From contig JAVHXV010000002.1 of assembly GCA_031119475.1 (NCBI GenBank), positions 582,762 to 646,761 of the forward strand: a stretch of DNA of 64,000 bases. Reading direction: 5' to 3'. This document shows, piece by piece, positions 9,417-17,964 of the stretch. The first letter of the stretch is position 1; every line of letters starts with the position of its first letter. This stretch comes from Pedobacter sp. (GTDB lineage: Bacteria; Bacteroidota; Bacteroidia; Sphingobacteriales; Sphingobacteriaceae). Below the pieces are notes generated by a model that was given only the letters and a program-made list of their open reading frames with translations, ran no database searches and had not been told where the DNA came from. Position numbers and translations under genes: made by a program.

Positions 9417-9483
9417 TAATTAAAAAATTAGTTTAGTGTATGGCACTTTGTGTCAGAAGTGTGAGTCGCTAATCGCCAAACGC

Positions 9484-10308
9484 TTAAAGCGTAACCATTT
9501 CCTTTCCATTCCTGCTCCATTCGCTCCAAGAACCTACATATAATTTTGGAAGGGGCAAGCCTGCATGATCCATCGCCAACAATAGGTGGCAGGCCGTAAC
9601 CCCTGAGCCACAATGTACGATGGTAGACTGATGGTCATGCTCAGATAAGCCTTTGAATTGTTTTTTTAGATTTCCTGGCGTCAAAAACGCCCCATTTTTA
9701 TCAAGATTTGAGGTGAAGGGCACGTTAATCGCCCCCGGGATGTGGCCGGCAACGGTATCTATAGGCTCATTGATCCCATCGAAACGTTCTTTCGAACGTA
9801 CATCAATAATGGTTTGGTTGCCAGTTTTGCTGGCCTTTTCTACTTCATCCATATCGGCCAGTGGCAAGTTCCACTGGGTTATCTGGTAATCATCTGCCGC
9901 AGGTTTGATCACTATGGTCGAATTGACAGGAAACCCCGCAGAAACAGCAGCGTCAAATCCACCGTTAATGACCTGTACTTTTTGATGTCCAGCGGCCCTT
10001 AACATCCACCAAAACCTAGCTGCAGCATTCGAATTCTGTTTGTCGTCGTACACGATTACATGTGCAGACTGGTCAATACCCAATTTGCCCAATAACTTGC
10101 CAAATTGCACAGGATCGGGCAATGGATGCCTCCCACCCTCGGCAGCATTTGGCCTGACTGCTGCCAGATCTTCATCCAGATCTACATATTGTGCTCCCGC
10201 GAGGTGCTTTTCTGCATAACGGACTTTGGCACCTGCGCTCGCATCAAATAAGAGATAATCCAATGGATCAAGTTTCAGGAGTTCAGCAGGTTCGATAATT
10301 GGAGACAT
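9484..10308 (-). CDS. 3-mercaptopyruvate-type sulfurtransferase
   Basis: A 274-residue tandem rhodanese. The inactive N-terminal domain (about 1-145) is followed by the catalytic domain with C233 in the loop CGSGVTA. That loop matches 3-mercaptopyruvate sulfurtransferases (CG[ST]GVTA) rather than thiosulfate rhodaneses (CRxGxR). It would transfer sulfur from 3-mercaptopyruvate to a thiol acceptor or cyanide, in the cytoplasm (no signal peptide). It sits between pdxA and DUF177, interrupting an order that is usually contiguous in Bacteroidota. The start at 10308 is the first ATG and gives normal family length. Confidence 0.9.
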   Translation of the reverse strand: MSPIIEPAELLKLDPLDYLLFDASAGAKVRYAEKHLAGAQYVDLDEDLAAVRPNAAEGGRHPLPDPVQFGKLLGKLGIDQSAHVIVYDDKQNSNAAARFWWMLRAAGHQKVQVINGGFDAAVSAGFPVNSTIVIKPAADDYQITQWNLPLADMDEVEKASKTGNQTIIDVRSKERFDGINEPIDTVAGHIPGAINVPFTSNLDKNGAFLTPGNLKKQFKGLSEHDHQSTIVHCGSGVTACHLLLAMDHAGLPLPKLYVGSWSEWSRNGKEMVTL

Positions 10309-10334
10309 GGTGTGGTTATTTTGAGAAGTCTAAG

Positions 10335-10370
10335 CTCTTAACTATCAACTATAAACTACTAACTATTAAT
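10335..10370. repeat. Short heptamer repeat between pdxA and the sulfurtransferase
   Basis: Units with a 7-nt period, all of the form AACTAnn (AACTATC, AACTATA, AACTACT, AACTATT), run up to the pdxA stop codon. The unit is nearly that seen at 3494-3520 and at 45.8 kb. Confidence 0.7.
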
Positions 10371-11445
10371 TGGCATCATCCTTAACATCACTTGCCGTTT
10401 CTACCAGTTTTCCGCCACTTCTTAACTGATTGGCCAACATCTTTTCCTGTTCCCTTCTATGCTTCACAATGTGGATGGCCGCAAAAACGGCTTCCATAAA
10501 AGAAGTTGGATCGGCCATATTTTTTCCGGCAATATCGTAACCGGTGCCGTGATCTGGTGAAGTACGGACAAATTTAAGTCCGGCCGTATAATTTACCCCT
10601 GTGCTAAATGCAATCGTTTTAAAGGGGATGAGGCCCTGGTCGTGGTACATGGCCAGTACGGCATCAAATTTTTTGTAAGTCCCATTGCCAAAGAAACCAT
10701 CGGCGGGATATGGGCCAAAACAGATAATCCCCTTATCAAAGGCCTCCTGTATAGCTGGAGAGATGACCTCAGCCTCTTCCTTGCCCAAAAGGCCATTGTC
10801 GCTGGCATGTGGGTTTAATCCCAAGACTGCAATCTTTGGCTTTTCGATCCAGAAATCCTTTTTTAGGCTGTCGTTGATCAGCTGCAGTTTTCTTACAATC
10901 TTTTCTTGGGTAATGGTCTGTGGCACATCCTTAACGGGGATGTGGCTCGTTACCACCCCAACGCGCAAAGTTTCGCTGATCAGGAACATCAGTACATCGC
11001 TATTGCCACTGCGTTCCTGCAGATATTCGGTATGGCCCGGAAAGCTGAAGTTTTCTGACTGGATATTATTTTTATTGATCGGTGCCGTAACAAGAGCGTC
11101 AATTTCCCCTTTTACAAGGTCGTCTGTAGCTTTTTGGAGAGAAAGCAGTGCATATTTTCCGCCAATTTCATTCGTTATGCCCAGATCAATCTTCACATCC
11201 TCGTCCCACGCATTGATCATATTGAGCCTACGCGGATTGGCGGCGTCTGCTTGGGTAATCACATTGAAGTTGATTTCTTCCATCTTCAATGCCTTGCGAT
11301 GAAATGAGGCTACCTTGGTATGTCCATATAGGATTGGCGTACAGTAATCGAGCATTTTATTTTCGGCAAATGTTTTTAGGATCACTTCTAGCCCTATCCC
11401 ATTTACATCGCCAATGCTGATTCCTATTTTAACTTTATCGCTCAT
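10366..11445 (-). CDS. pdxA: 4-hydroxythreonine-4-phosphate dehydrogenase
   Basis: A 359-residue PdxA of the DXP-dependent pyridoxal-5'-phosphate pathway, oxidising 4-phosphohydroxy-L-threonine. Family motifs with metal-binding histidines are visible: FPGHTEYLQ, LNPHASDNG and AMYHDQGLIPFK. The N-terminus KIGISIGDVNGIGLEV is the classical PdxA start. It is divergent from rsmA, unlike the pdxA-ksgA operon of E. coli. It probably heads the leftward cluster; the sulfurtransferase follows after 57 nt. Confidence 0.96.
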   Translation of the reverse strand: MSDKVKIGISIGDVNGIGLEVILKTFAENKMLDYCTPILYGHTKVASFHRKALKMEEINFNVITQADAANPRRLNMINAWDEDVKIDLGITNEIGGKYALLSLQKATDDLVKGEIDALVTAPINKNNIQSENFSFPGHTEYLQERSGNSDVLMFLISETLRVGVVTSHIPVKDVPQTITQEKIVRKLQLINDSLKKDFWIEKPKIAVLGLNPHASDNGLLGKEEAEVISPAIQEAFDKGIICFGPYPADGFFGNGTYKKFDAVLAMYHDQGLIPFKTIAFSTGVNYTAGLKFVRTSPDHGTGYDIAGKNMADPTSFMEAVFAAIHIVKHRREQEKMLANQLRSGGKLVETASDVKDDAN

Positions 11446-11583
11446 GTATCTCTTAGAATTTGGTGCAATTTAGAGAAATTTAAGGTTAACCGCAATTGTT
11501 TAGCGTTTGGCGCATGATGTCCCTATTGACACGCCGAGCGCAAAACAAAAATAAAACTTAACTTTACGCCATAACATCCAACC

Positions 11584-12369
11584 ATGGCCGAAGTCAGAGC
11601 AAAAAAACATTTAGGACAACATTTTCTCACCGACAAAAATATTGCAGAGCGGATTGTCAACGGATTGGTGCATACTGATCAATACCATCAGGTACTGGAG
11701 GTTGGGCCGGGAATGGGCATTCTTTCCGATTTTTTGTTGGCAAGGAAAGACCTGGAAACCTTTTTGATCGATATCGATTTGGAATCAATTGCATTTCTGG
11801 ATAAAAAATATCCCCAATTGGGCAACCGCCTGATCAGCGGTGATTTTTTGAAACTCGATCTCGCCACTATTTTTCCAGGCAAGTTTGCGGTCATCGGAAA
11901 CTTCCCCTACAACATTTCTTCTCAGATCTTGTTCAAGATCCTGGAACATAAGGACAGCATTGTCGAAATGGTGGGCATGTTCCAGAAAGAAGTGGCCGAA
12001 CGCTGTGCCTCCAAATCAGGTAGCAAGGAATATGGGATTTTGAGCGTGCTCATCCAGGCGTATTATGACATCGACTATCTTTTTACCGTAAAACCGGGAA
12101 CGTTCAATCCGCCTCCAAAAGTAAATTCTGGCGTGATCAGGTTGAGCAGAAACCAGGTGGCCGCCCTGCCATGCGATGAAAAACTTTTTTGGCGAACGGT
12201 GAAGGCGGGGTTTAACCAGCGGAGAAAGACATTGCGGAATGCCTTATCGGGAACCATCCCTAAAGATAGAATGGATCACCATGCGTTTTTTGATAAGCGG
12301 GCAGAACAGCTCACCGTTGATGATTTTGTTACGCTGACCCAACATCTTTCGGAACTCATGCAACATTAA
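11584..12369 (+). CDS. rsmA: 16S rRNA (adenine1518/1519-N6) dimethyltransferase
   Basis: A 261-residue KsgA/RsmA enzyme that dimethylates two adjacent adenines of helix 45 in 16S rRNA during 30S maturation. The N-terminus has KKHLGQHFL. The SAM-binding motif I is VLEVGPGMGILSDFL and the catalytic motif IV is NFPYN (IGNFPYNISSQ). The C-terminal helical domain includes FNQRRKTLRNAL. Length is normal. It is transcribed divergently from pdxA across a 138-nt gap and followed closely (24 nt) by an S41-like gene. Confidence 0.96.
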   Translation: MAEVRAKKHLGQHFLTDKNIAERIVNGLVHTDQYHQVLEVGPGMGILSDFLLARKDLETFLIDIDLESIAFLDKKYPQLGNRLISGDFLKLDLATIFPGKFAVIGNFPYNISSQILFKILEHKDSIVEMVGMFQKEVAERCASKSGSKEYGILSVLIQAYYDIDYLFTVKPGTFNPPPKVNSGVIRLSRNQVAALPCDEKLFWRTVKAGFNQRRKTLRNALSGTIPKDRMDHHAFFDKRAEQLTVDDFVTLTQHLSELMQH

Positions 12370-12393
12370 AGGCTTATTTTTCATCTTTAGTTT

Positions 12394-13536
12394 ATGAAAA
12401 GAAATCTGCTATTCATTTTATTGATCCTTGGGATTGGGGCTAAGGCACAAGACCAAAACCGCAAAGATTTGGAATTCTTGGTAAAGACCATCCAAAAACT
12501 GCCGTCCTATCAGGATCAGGTAAAGGACAATCCCAAATTGCGCTATGATATCAATCAAATCCCCTTCTCAGATAATGAAACGACTTTTGAGCTCTTTTTA
12601 AAGTTTTATAGCCTGATCGCACCAATTAGAGATAACCACTTAACTTTTTATACCAATCGCGATTCTGCTTTCGCCAAACCTGCTTTGCTCCATCTGGAGA
12701 AGAGTTTGATCGACTCAGCGCTGCAAAAATCAGGTGATGATAGCATCTGTGGAACTTATTATGCCGCGGCGTATCAGATCCAGATCATCAAACTGGGAGA
12801 AAAATACTTTGGTATTGCACAGCACAACAAGCAGTTTGAAACCAGATTTGTTTTACTGAAAACCATACCCAACCATTTCGATATGATCGGTTTTGTAAAA
12901 GATGGAGGCGGATATTTTCTGTACCGGAATGTTTCTTTTGCTAGTGGTCGATTGGTAGGTACCCCCTATAGAAAATATAGAGGGGCTGATTTTTTTAGTC
13001 TGCCAAGCGGAACACCAAAATATGAATTTAAGCTATTGGAAGATGGAATTGCATATTTGCGTTTAGGCAGCTTTTATGCCAGTCCCGAAATCATTGCAGA
13101 ATCCGACCAGTTCTTTAAACAGGTGGTTTTGCCAAAAAATACGAAGCATCTGATCGTAGATTTAAGGGATAATCGGGGAGGCGCTTTCAAAAACTCGAAG
13201 AAATTTCTTGATTTCGTTAGAGGATTTGATGGTAAGGTACATTTAATGACCAATGCCTATACCGGCAGCAATGCGGAACAGTTTACGATAGAACTAATGG
13301 ACCAAAAAAACTTGGTCCGCTATGGCGAAACTACAGCTGGCGTAATTTGCTACGGAAACAATGTAGATACGATTATAGATTTGCCGAGCAAACGATTTAG
13401 TTTTTATATCACTGACCTAAAGCCTAAAAGCAAATATATACCTTTCGAAAGCTATGGTGTAGAACCACAGATATGGCTGAACGGCTTTACAAAAGACTGG
13501 GTTTCACAGGTAATGGATTACATTAAGCAAAACTGA
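12394..13536 (+). CDS. Exported S41-like (tail-specific protease family) protein
   Basis: A 380-residue protein with a signal peptide (about residues 1-19, ending AKAQ). The C-terminal half resembles peptidase S41: a HLIVDLRDNRGG strand-loop at 253-263, then GSNAEQF with S292 in the place of the nucleophile. The usual PDZ domain is not obvious and the lysine of the Ser/Lys dyad is not clear, so activity is uncertain. It lies 24 nt after rsmA and 1 nt before the next gene, suggesting one transcript. The substrate is unknown. Confidence 0.75.
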   Translation: MKRNLLFILLILGIGAKAQDQNRKDLEFLVKTIQKLPSYQDQVKDNPKLRYDINQIPFSDNETTFELFLKFYSLIAPIRDNHLTFYTNRDSAFAKPALLHLEKSLIDSALQKSGDDSICGTYYAAAYQIQIIKLGEKYFGIAQHNKQFETRFVLLKTIPNHFDMIGFVKDGGGYFLYRNVSFASGRLVGTPYRKYRGADFFSLPSGTPKYEFKLLEDGIAYLRLGSFYASPEIIAESDQFFKQVVLPKNTKHLIVDLRDNRGGAFKNSKKFLDFVRGFDGKVHLMTNAYTGSNAEQFTIELMDQKNLVRYGETTAGVICYGNNVDTIIDLPSKRFSFYITDLKPKSKYIPFESYGVEPQIWLNGFTKDWVSQVMDYIKQN

Positions 13537-13537
13537 T

Positions 13538-14461
13538 ATGAAAATCTTAATTGTCGACGACCTCCATCCCATATTTAAGCAAGAAGCTGAAAGTTTGGGC
13601 TTTGAAGTGCACGATAGGCCAGATATTACTCGGGCCGAAACTTTGTCTATTATTAAGGATTATATTGGAATAGCCGTCAGGACCAAATTTAGGATCGACC
13701 AGGAATTATTTGATGCGGCACCTGCATTGCGGTTTGTAGCCCGTGCCGGAGCGGGACTGGATAATATTGATGAGGAAGTAGCGATGGATCGCAAAATCCA
13801 ATTGATCAATGCGCCAGAGGGGAACCGTGATGCGGTGGCAGAGCATGCCATCGGTCTGTTGCTGTCGATGATGAACAATTTCCGCAAGGCCGATCAGGAA
13901 ATACGGGCCGGAATTTGGGACCGCGAAGGCAATAGGGGCTACGAACTCAAAGGAAAAACTATCGGACTGATCGGCTACGGCTTTATGGGGCAGCAAATGG
14001 CACGTAAGCTCTCAGGATTTGAAGTGAATGTAATTGCCTACGATAAGTATAAAACTGCTTTTGGTGATGCCTACGCAAGGGAAGTAAGCATGGAAGAGAT
14101 TGTCAGGCAAAGCGATGTACTGAGCCTGCATATTCCGCTAACGAAAGAAACGCGGCAAATGGTGAACGAAGAATATTTGTTTCATTTCAGAAAGCCAATT
14201 TTTTTGATCAATACGGCTAGGGGAGAAATTGTGGATACCAGAGCTGTGTTGAACAACATCAACAACGGTAAGATTTTAGGTGCAGGGCTTGATGTGCTGG
14301 AAACAGAGAAATTTCCGGCCCTTGGCGAACAAAGTTGGTATCCAGCACTCATCGCAAACGATAAAGTTATCTTAACACCGCATGTAGGCGGATGGACATT
14401 CGATTCCTATCGAAAAATTTCTGAAGTTTTGGCACAGAAGCTAAGGGAAATGAGCTGGTAA
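13538..14461 (+). CDS. D-isomer 2-hydroxyacid dehydrogenase (SerA-like)
   Basis: A 307-residue NAD-dependent dehydrogenase of the D-2-hydroxyacid family. The Rossmann loop is GLIGYGFMGQQ. The catalytic Arg, Glu and His lie in NTARGEIVD, LDVLETE and TPHVGGWT. It lacks the ACT regulatory domain of long SerA proteins. D-3-phosphoglycerate is a plausible substrate, but glyoxylate/hydroxypyruvate or other 2-keto acids cannot be excluded. The ATG is 1 nt after the stop of the S41-like gene, so translation is probably coupled. Confidence 0.85.
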   Translation: MKILIVDDLHPIFKQEAESLGFEVHDRPDITRAETLSIIKDYIGIAVRTKFRIDQELFDAAPALRFVARAGAGLDNIDEEVAMDRKIQLINAPEGNRDAVAEHAIGLLLSMMNNFRKADQEIRAGIWDREGNRGYELKGKTIGLIGYGFMGQQMARKLSGFEVNVIAYDKYKTAFGDAYAREVSMEEIVRQSDVLSLHIPLTKETRQMVNEEYLFHFRKPIFLINTARGEIVDTRAVLNNINNGKILGAGLDVLETEKFPALGEQSWYPALIANDKVILTPHVGGWTFDSYRKISEVLAQKLREMSW

Positions 14462-14468
14462 TGGTTAT

Positions 14469-14564
14469 ATTAGTATCAAGAATTTAGTATCAAGTATCAA
14501 GACGTGCTGCTTATCTCGATACATGATACTTGTTACCCGATACTCACCACTTGCTACTCAACAT
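14469..14564. repeat. Heptamer repeat with opposing arms upstream of the OsmC gene
   Basis: The left part repeats GTATCAA/GAATTTA-type units. The right part has CGATACA, TGATACT, TGTTACC, CGATACT, CACCACT and TGCTACT, with a 7-nt period. GTATCAAG on the left is complementary to CTTGATAC-like units on the right, so a long imperfect hairpin is possible. An in-frame TTG at 14523 falls inside the repeat, which argues against it as the start of the OsmC gene. Confidence 0.75.
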
Positions 14565-15041
14565 ATGTCAAAAGAACATCAATACAAAACCAACTTGGTA
14601 TGGACAGGCAATAAAGGGTCTGGAACAATGGACTATCGTTCCTATGATCGCGATTTTGTTGTGTCGATTGCAAATAAGGCGCCGATTGCGGGCTCATCAG
14701 ATTCTGCCTTTTTGGGCGACAAAACAAAGTATAACCCAGAAGACCTGTTGCTATCCTCCATTTCATCCTGCCACATGTTATGGTACCTGCATCTCTGCTC
14801 CAAGCACGACATCGTGGTTATGGAATATAGTGATGATGCCACCGGTGTCATGATCGAAAATGTAGATGGCAGTGGACAATTCAAGGAAGTGACGTTAAAC
14901 CCGCAAGTGCTGATCTCGAATAAGGAACAGATAGACCTGGCCAATTCCCTGCACCAAGAAGCCAATAAAATGTGCTTTATCGCCAACTCCCTAAATTTTC
15001 CGGTCAAACACGAGGCGACCTGTAAGGCGGTGAATGGGTGA
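14565..15041 (+). CDS. OsmC/Ohr-family peroxiredoxin-like protein
   Basis: A 158-residue OsmC-fold protein, read from the ATG at 14565; an upstream in-frame start would only translate repeat DNA. The two redox cysteines of the family are C69 (SISSCHMLW) and C137 (NKMCFIANS). It is probably a thiol-dependent reductase of organic hydroperoxides in the cytoplasm. The subfamily (OsmC, YhfA or Ohr) cannot be fixed by eye. It is convergent with the M1 peptidase, with a repeat-rich hairpin between the two. Confidence 0.88.
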   Translation: MSKEHQYKTNLVWTGNKGSGTMDYRSYDRDFVVSIANKAPIAGSSDSAFLGDKTKYNPEDLLLSSISSCHMLWYLHLCSKHDIVVMEYSDDATGVMIENVDGSGQFKEVTLNPQVLISNKEQIDLANSLHQEANKMCFIANSLNFPVKHEATCKAVNG

Positions 15042-15042
15042 G

Positions 15043-15200
15043 GGCAAGAAACAAGAGCAAGGAACAAGGAACAAAGAGCAAGGAAACAGAATGATAAAGC
15101 CAAGATTAAGGAACAATGATTGACTCAATCATCTTGCTCCTTAATCTTTAGTCTTTAGTCTTTGCTCCTACTCTTTACTCTTTGCTCCTTACTCTTTGCT
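15043..15200. repeat. Heptamer repeat forming a long imperfect hairpin between convergent genes
   Basis: The left arm has units such as GAACAAG, GAACAAA and GAGCAAG. The right arm has GTCTTTA, GTCTTTG, TCTTTAC, TCTTTGC and TCCTTAC with the same 7-nt period. Around the apex near 15122, AAGATTAAGGAACAATGATT faces AATCATCTTGCTCCTTAATC, so the arms pair over more than 20 nt with a small bulge. It fills the whole gap between osmC and the M1 gene and could act as a bidirectional terminator. Confidence 0.8.
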
Positions 15201-17078
15201 CTATTTAACCATCAACACATTATCAGCCGGTGTAGCATCTACAAATAGACCGTTGTCTATCGCGATCGATCTGATTTTTGTTTTGCTGGTCAGCTTTGTA
15301 GAAAATAATTTCTGATTGGCTTTCCAAACACTTGGTGTAAAATGCCTGGTTTCAGTTTTTCCGTCCTGATAGGTGATCAGGAGGTCGAAAGGAATAGCGA
15401 AACCGCCAATATTTTCAATCTGGAGCGCATAGGTTCCGGCGACTTTACTTGGAACTTGGCCGATCTTAAGGTCAAGGTAATGATTGCTAAAAAACCAGTT
15501 ATTGAAGAACCAATTGAGGTTTTGTCCCGAGCCTGCATTCATCGAATTAAAGTAGTCCCAAGGGATGGGATGCTTTCCATTCCAATTGTCCATGTAATGG
15601 TGCAGTGCTTTTTTGAAAACTGCATCGCCCAAAAGGTCTTTTAGGGCAAGGTAGGATAAAGAAGCCTTTCCATAAGAATTATTGCCGTATCCCGCTCCAG
15701 AAACCTGGGTAGATAAGGTAATAATCGGCTGGTCTTCTTCTGTAGATCGATCGCGGATGTAGTTGTTCACCCTAAAGCTTTTGTAGAACTTATCAGCTTC
15801 CGCTTTGCCATATTCGGCAATTCCGATCAAATATTCTAGCGTAGTTGCCCATCCTTCGTCCATAAAGGCATAGCGGGTTTCGTTAATGCCCATGTAAAAT
15901 GGAAAATAGGTGTGTGCAATTTCGTGATCTTGCACCAGTTGGGCAAACCTGGCATCGCCTGTCTGAGAATCGTTTACCATTCCAGGATATTCCATATCTG
16001 CAAATCCTTGGAAGGCGGTCATTTTGGTAAATGGATAAGGAACTCCAGGCCAGTTGTTGGAGAACCAAGCCAGTGCATAGTTGTTGTTTTTTACAGAATT
16101 CACAAAGTCGGTGCCTTTCACATCGTATGCGGCCTGTGTACTCACCCGTCTGCCGGTCTTTTGGTCCACAATTACACTGCCCGCATCCCAAATATAGGTG
16201 CTGCTCAGCGCGAAACAGACATCTACAATGTTGTTCGCCGAGAATTTCCAGGTATTCCAATCGTTCTGTAGCGTAACTTTCCCGGTCTTCATTTCCTGTT
16301 CTGTAGCTACGTGGATAACTTCATTGCTGGTGTATGATTTTTTTAACCTGGAAGCAAATTCAGGTTGTAGTACTTCATCTGGATTAAGCAGGTCGCCCGT
16401 TCCGTAAACGACATAATTTTTGGGTGCCTTTACCGAGTACACATAATCATTAAAGTCGTTATAAAACTCTTGTCGGTCGGTATGTGGCAGCCTGTCCCAT
16501 CCGTTATAGTCATCATAGACCGAAACCCTTGGATAGCTATAAGCCACATATAGGCTTGTCGCGTCAATCTGGCCCTCACGGCCGCTTTCTTTCGACAATG
16601 GATAGTTCCAATCGATATTCAATAAGATTTTCTGTTTGGGCAATAATGGGGTTTTCAAGCGAACATCGCCCACTGTGCCCCAATTTTTTGCATTGACATT
16701 GTACACTTCACCATTGACCTTGAAAGCGGTAATTGTTAGTCCGGCAGACAGAAAATCTTCGCTCACGCTGCTTCCACGAGGGGAAGTGGGCTTGTGGAGG
16801 TTATTGACAAACCGGATGCTAATGGTTTTCAGTGTATCGCTGCTGTTGTTCGAATAGTCGATTGTTTCGGTGCCACTTACGATCTTGGTTGTTGGGTCAA
16901 CCGTAAGCTGCATGTTGTATTTGCCATGGTTCTGCCAATAATTTTTCCCCGGCTTACCATCCATCGCCCGTGTACCTTTCTGATAGGCCATCTTGATATT
17001 GCGTGGCATATAGAGTTCTTGCGCAAAAAGCCGTCCCATGGTTACGGTAAGCAGCAATAGCATTACATATTTTTTCAT
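15201..17078 (-). CDS. Exported M1-family zinc metallopeptidase
   Basis: A 625-residue protein with a signal peptide (residues 1-19, ending LFAQ). It has the M1 gluzincin active site: HEIAH at 385-389 and the third zinc ligand E408 in DEGW (407-410). The exopeptidase GAMEN motif is replaced by FADMEYPG near residue 370, as in several Bacteroidota M1 members. It is therefore a secreted peptidase of the aminopeptidase-N clan; strict aminopeptidase activity is likely but not certain. No lipobox or sorting domain is seen. Confidence 0.9.
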   Translation of the reverse strand: MKKYVMLLLLTVTMGRLFAQELYMPRNIKMAYQKGTRAMDGKPGKNYWQNHGKYNMQLTVDPTTKIVSGTETIDYSNNSSDTLKTISIRFVNNLHKPTSPRGSSVSEDFLSAGLTITAFKVNGEVYNVNAKNWGTVGDVRLKTPLLPKQKILLNIDWNYPLSKESGREGQIDATSLYVAYSYPRVSVYDDYNGWDRLPHTDRQEFYNDFNDYVYSVKAPKNYVVYGTGDLLNPDEVLQPEFASRLKKSYTSNEVIHVATEQEMKTGKVTLQNDWNTWKFSANNIVDVCFALSSTYIWDAGSVIVDQKTGRRVSTQAAYDVKGTDFVNSVKNNNYALAWFSNNWPGVPYPFTKMTAFQGFADMEYPGMVNDSQTGDARFAQLVQDHEIAHTYFPFYMGINETRYAFMDEGWATTLEYLIGIAEYGKAEADKFYKSFRVNNYIRDRSTEEDQPIITLSTQVSGAGYGNNSYGKASLSYLALKDLLGDAVFKKALHHYMDNWNGKHPIPWDYFNSMNAGSGQNLNWFFNNWFFSNHYLDLKIGQVPSKVAGTYALQIENIGGFAIPFDLLITYQDGKTETRHFTPSVWKANQKLFSTKLTSKTKIRSIAIDNGLFVDATPADNVLMVK

Positions 17079-17245
17079 TGTTAATCAGTTTTACAAGAGC
17101 TAAGCTAGTTAAAATTAAATACAGCATAAACATCGATTTCAATTTAGGGGATGCCTGCACATTTTCGTCCCGTATTTGGTCCATCACATAAAGTGCAATC
17201 CTAAATTGTGGGTCGCTTCTATAGTTGGATATTTTAACATAAATA

Positions 17246-17277
17246 TTTGTATTTGTAAGAATAGGCTTATATCTTCG
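17246..17277 (+). promoter_or_regulatory. Bacteroidota-type promoter for greA
   Basis: TTTG (17246-17249), 20 nt, then TATCTTCG (17270-17277), close to the consensus TTTG-N(19-21)-TAnnTTTG. A start near 17284 would give a leader of about 75 nt before the greA ATG. No other plus-strand gene lies between here and greA. Confidence 0.6.
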
Positions 17278-17289
17278 TTTTACTTCAAG

Positions 17290-17334
17290 CAAGACTATGT
17301 AGGCTAAATGCCGATATAGTCTTGTTTGTTTTTT
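17290..17334 (+). terminator. Terminator-like hairpin inside the greA leader
   Basis: The stem CAAGACTAT (17290-17298) pairs perfectly with ATAGTCTTG (17316-17324). An inner GGC / GCC pair lies in the loop, and TTTGTTTTTT (17325-17334) follows. It ends 25 nt before the greA start codon and just after the predicted promoter. It is shaped like an intrinsic terminator that would release a short leader RNA of about 50 nt. Confidence 0.7.
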
Positions 17335-17359
17335 AGGAGACTTACAAAGAAAGCATAAG

Positions 17360-17836
17360 ATGATGGCAGAGGTAACTTATTATACCCAAGATGGTTTAGA
17401 TAAACTCAAAGAGGAATTACACCAATTAAAAACGGCAGGCAGGTCTGCCATATCTAAGGCAATAGCCGAGGCGCGTGATAAAGGCGACTTATCTGAGAAT
17501 GCCGAATACGATGCGGCCAAAGAGGCACAGGGAATGCACGAGGCAAAGATTGCCAAATTGGAAGCCACGTTGGCGAGTGCAAGATTGATCGACGAAAGCA
17601 AATTGGACGTATCAAAAGTCCTTGCCCTATCCATCGTAAAGATCAAAAACATTAAGAATGGCGCAACCATGACCTATCAGTTGGTTGCCGAAAGTGAAGC
17701 TGACCTTAAAACAGGCAAAATTTCGGTCAAATCTCCAATCGCACAAGGCCTATTGGGCAAATCTGTGGGCGATAAGACCGAAATCCAGGTACCTGCTGGA
17801 AAGCTTGAATTTGAAATATTAGAGATTTCCAGGTAA
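17360..17836 (+). CDS. greA: Transcription elongation factor GreA
   Basis: A 158-residue GreA that rescues backtracked RNA polymerase by stimulating transcript cleavage. The N-terminal coiled coil includes LSENAEYDAAKEAQ with the acidic tip residues D/E characteristic of GreA. The C-terminal FKBP-like domain ends EFEILEISR. Two ATGs stand side by side (17360 and 17363), giving 158 or 157 residues. The gene has its own promoter and a hairpin leader; downstream a heptamer repeat separates it from the HIT gene. Confidence 0.95.
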   Translation: MMAEVTYYTQDGLDKLKEELHQLKTAGRSAISKAIAEARDKGDLSENAEYDAAKEAQGMHEAKIAKLEATLASARLIDESKLDVSKVLALSIVKIKNIKNGATMTYQLVAESEADLKTGKISVKSPIAQGLLGKSVGDKTEIQVPAGKLEFEILEISR

Positions 17837-17842
17837 TATATG

Positions 17843-17962
17843 GTTGTAGGTTGCAGGTTTTAGGTTATAAGTTTGGGTTCCAGAAGAAAGATCCATTCTC
17901 GCGGCCTACAACGTTCAGCTTTGAACCTTCAACTTTCAACTTCCAACCTTCAACTTCCAATA
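17843..17962. repeat. Heptamer repeat between greA and the HIT gene
   Basis: The left part has GGTTGTA, GGTTGCA, GGTTTTA and GGTTATA units. The right part has ACGTTCA, ACCTTCA, ACTTTCA, ACTTCCA, ACCTTCA and ACTTCCA with period 7. The GGTTGnA and TnCAACC types are complementary, so the two parts can face each other in a hairpin. An open frame runs through it into the HIT gene but looks non-coding. Confidence 0.75.
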
Positions 17963-17964
17963 CC

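Noticed and set aside
14523..14564. N-terminal extension of the OsmC protein
   Set aside because: It translates heptamer-repeat DNA and has no match to the family; the same applies to the HIT and thrC extensions.
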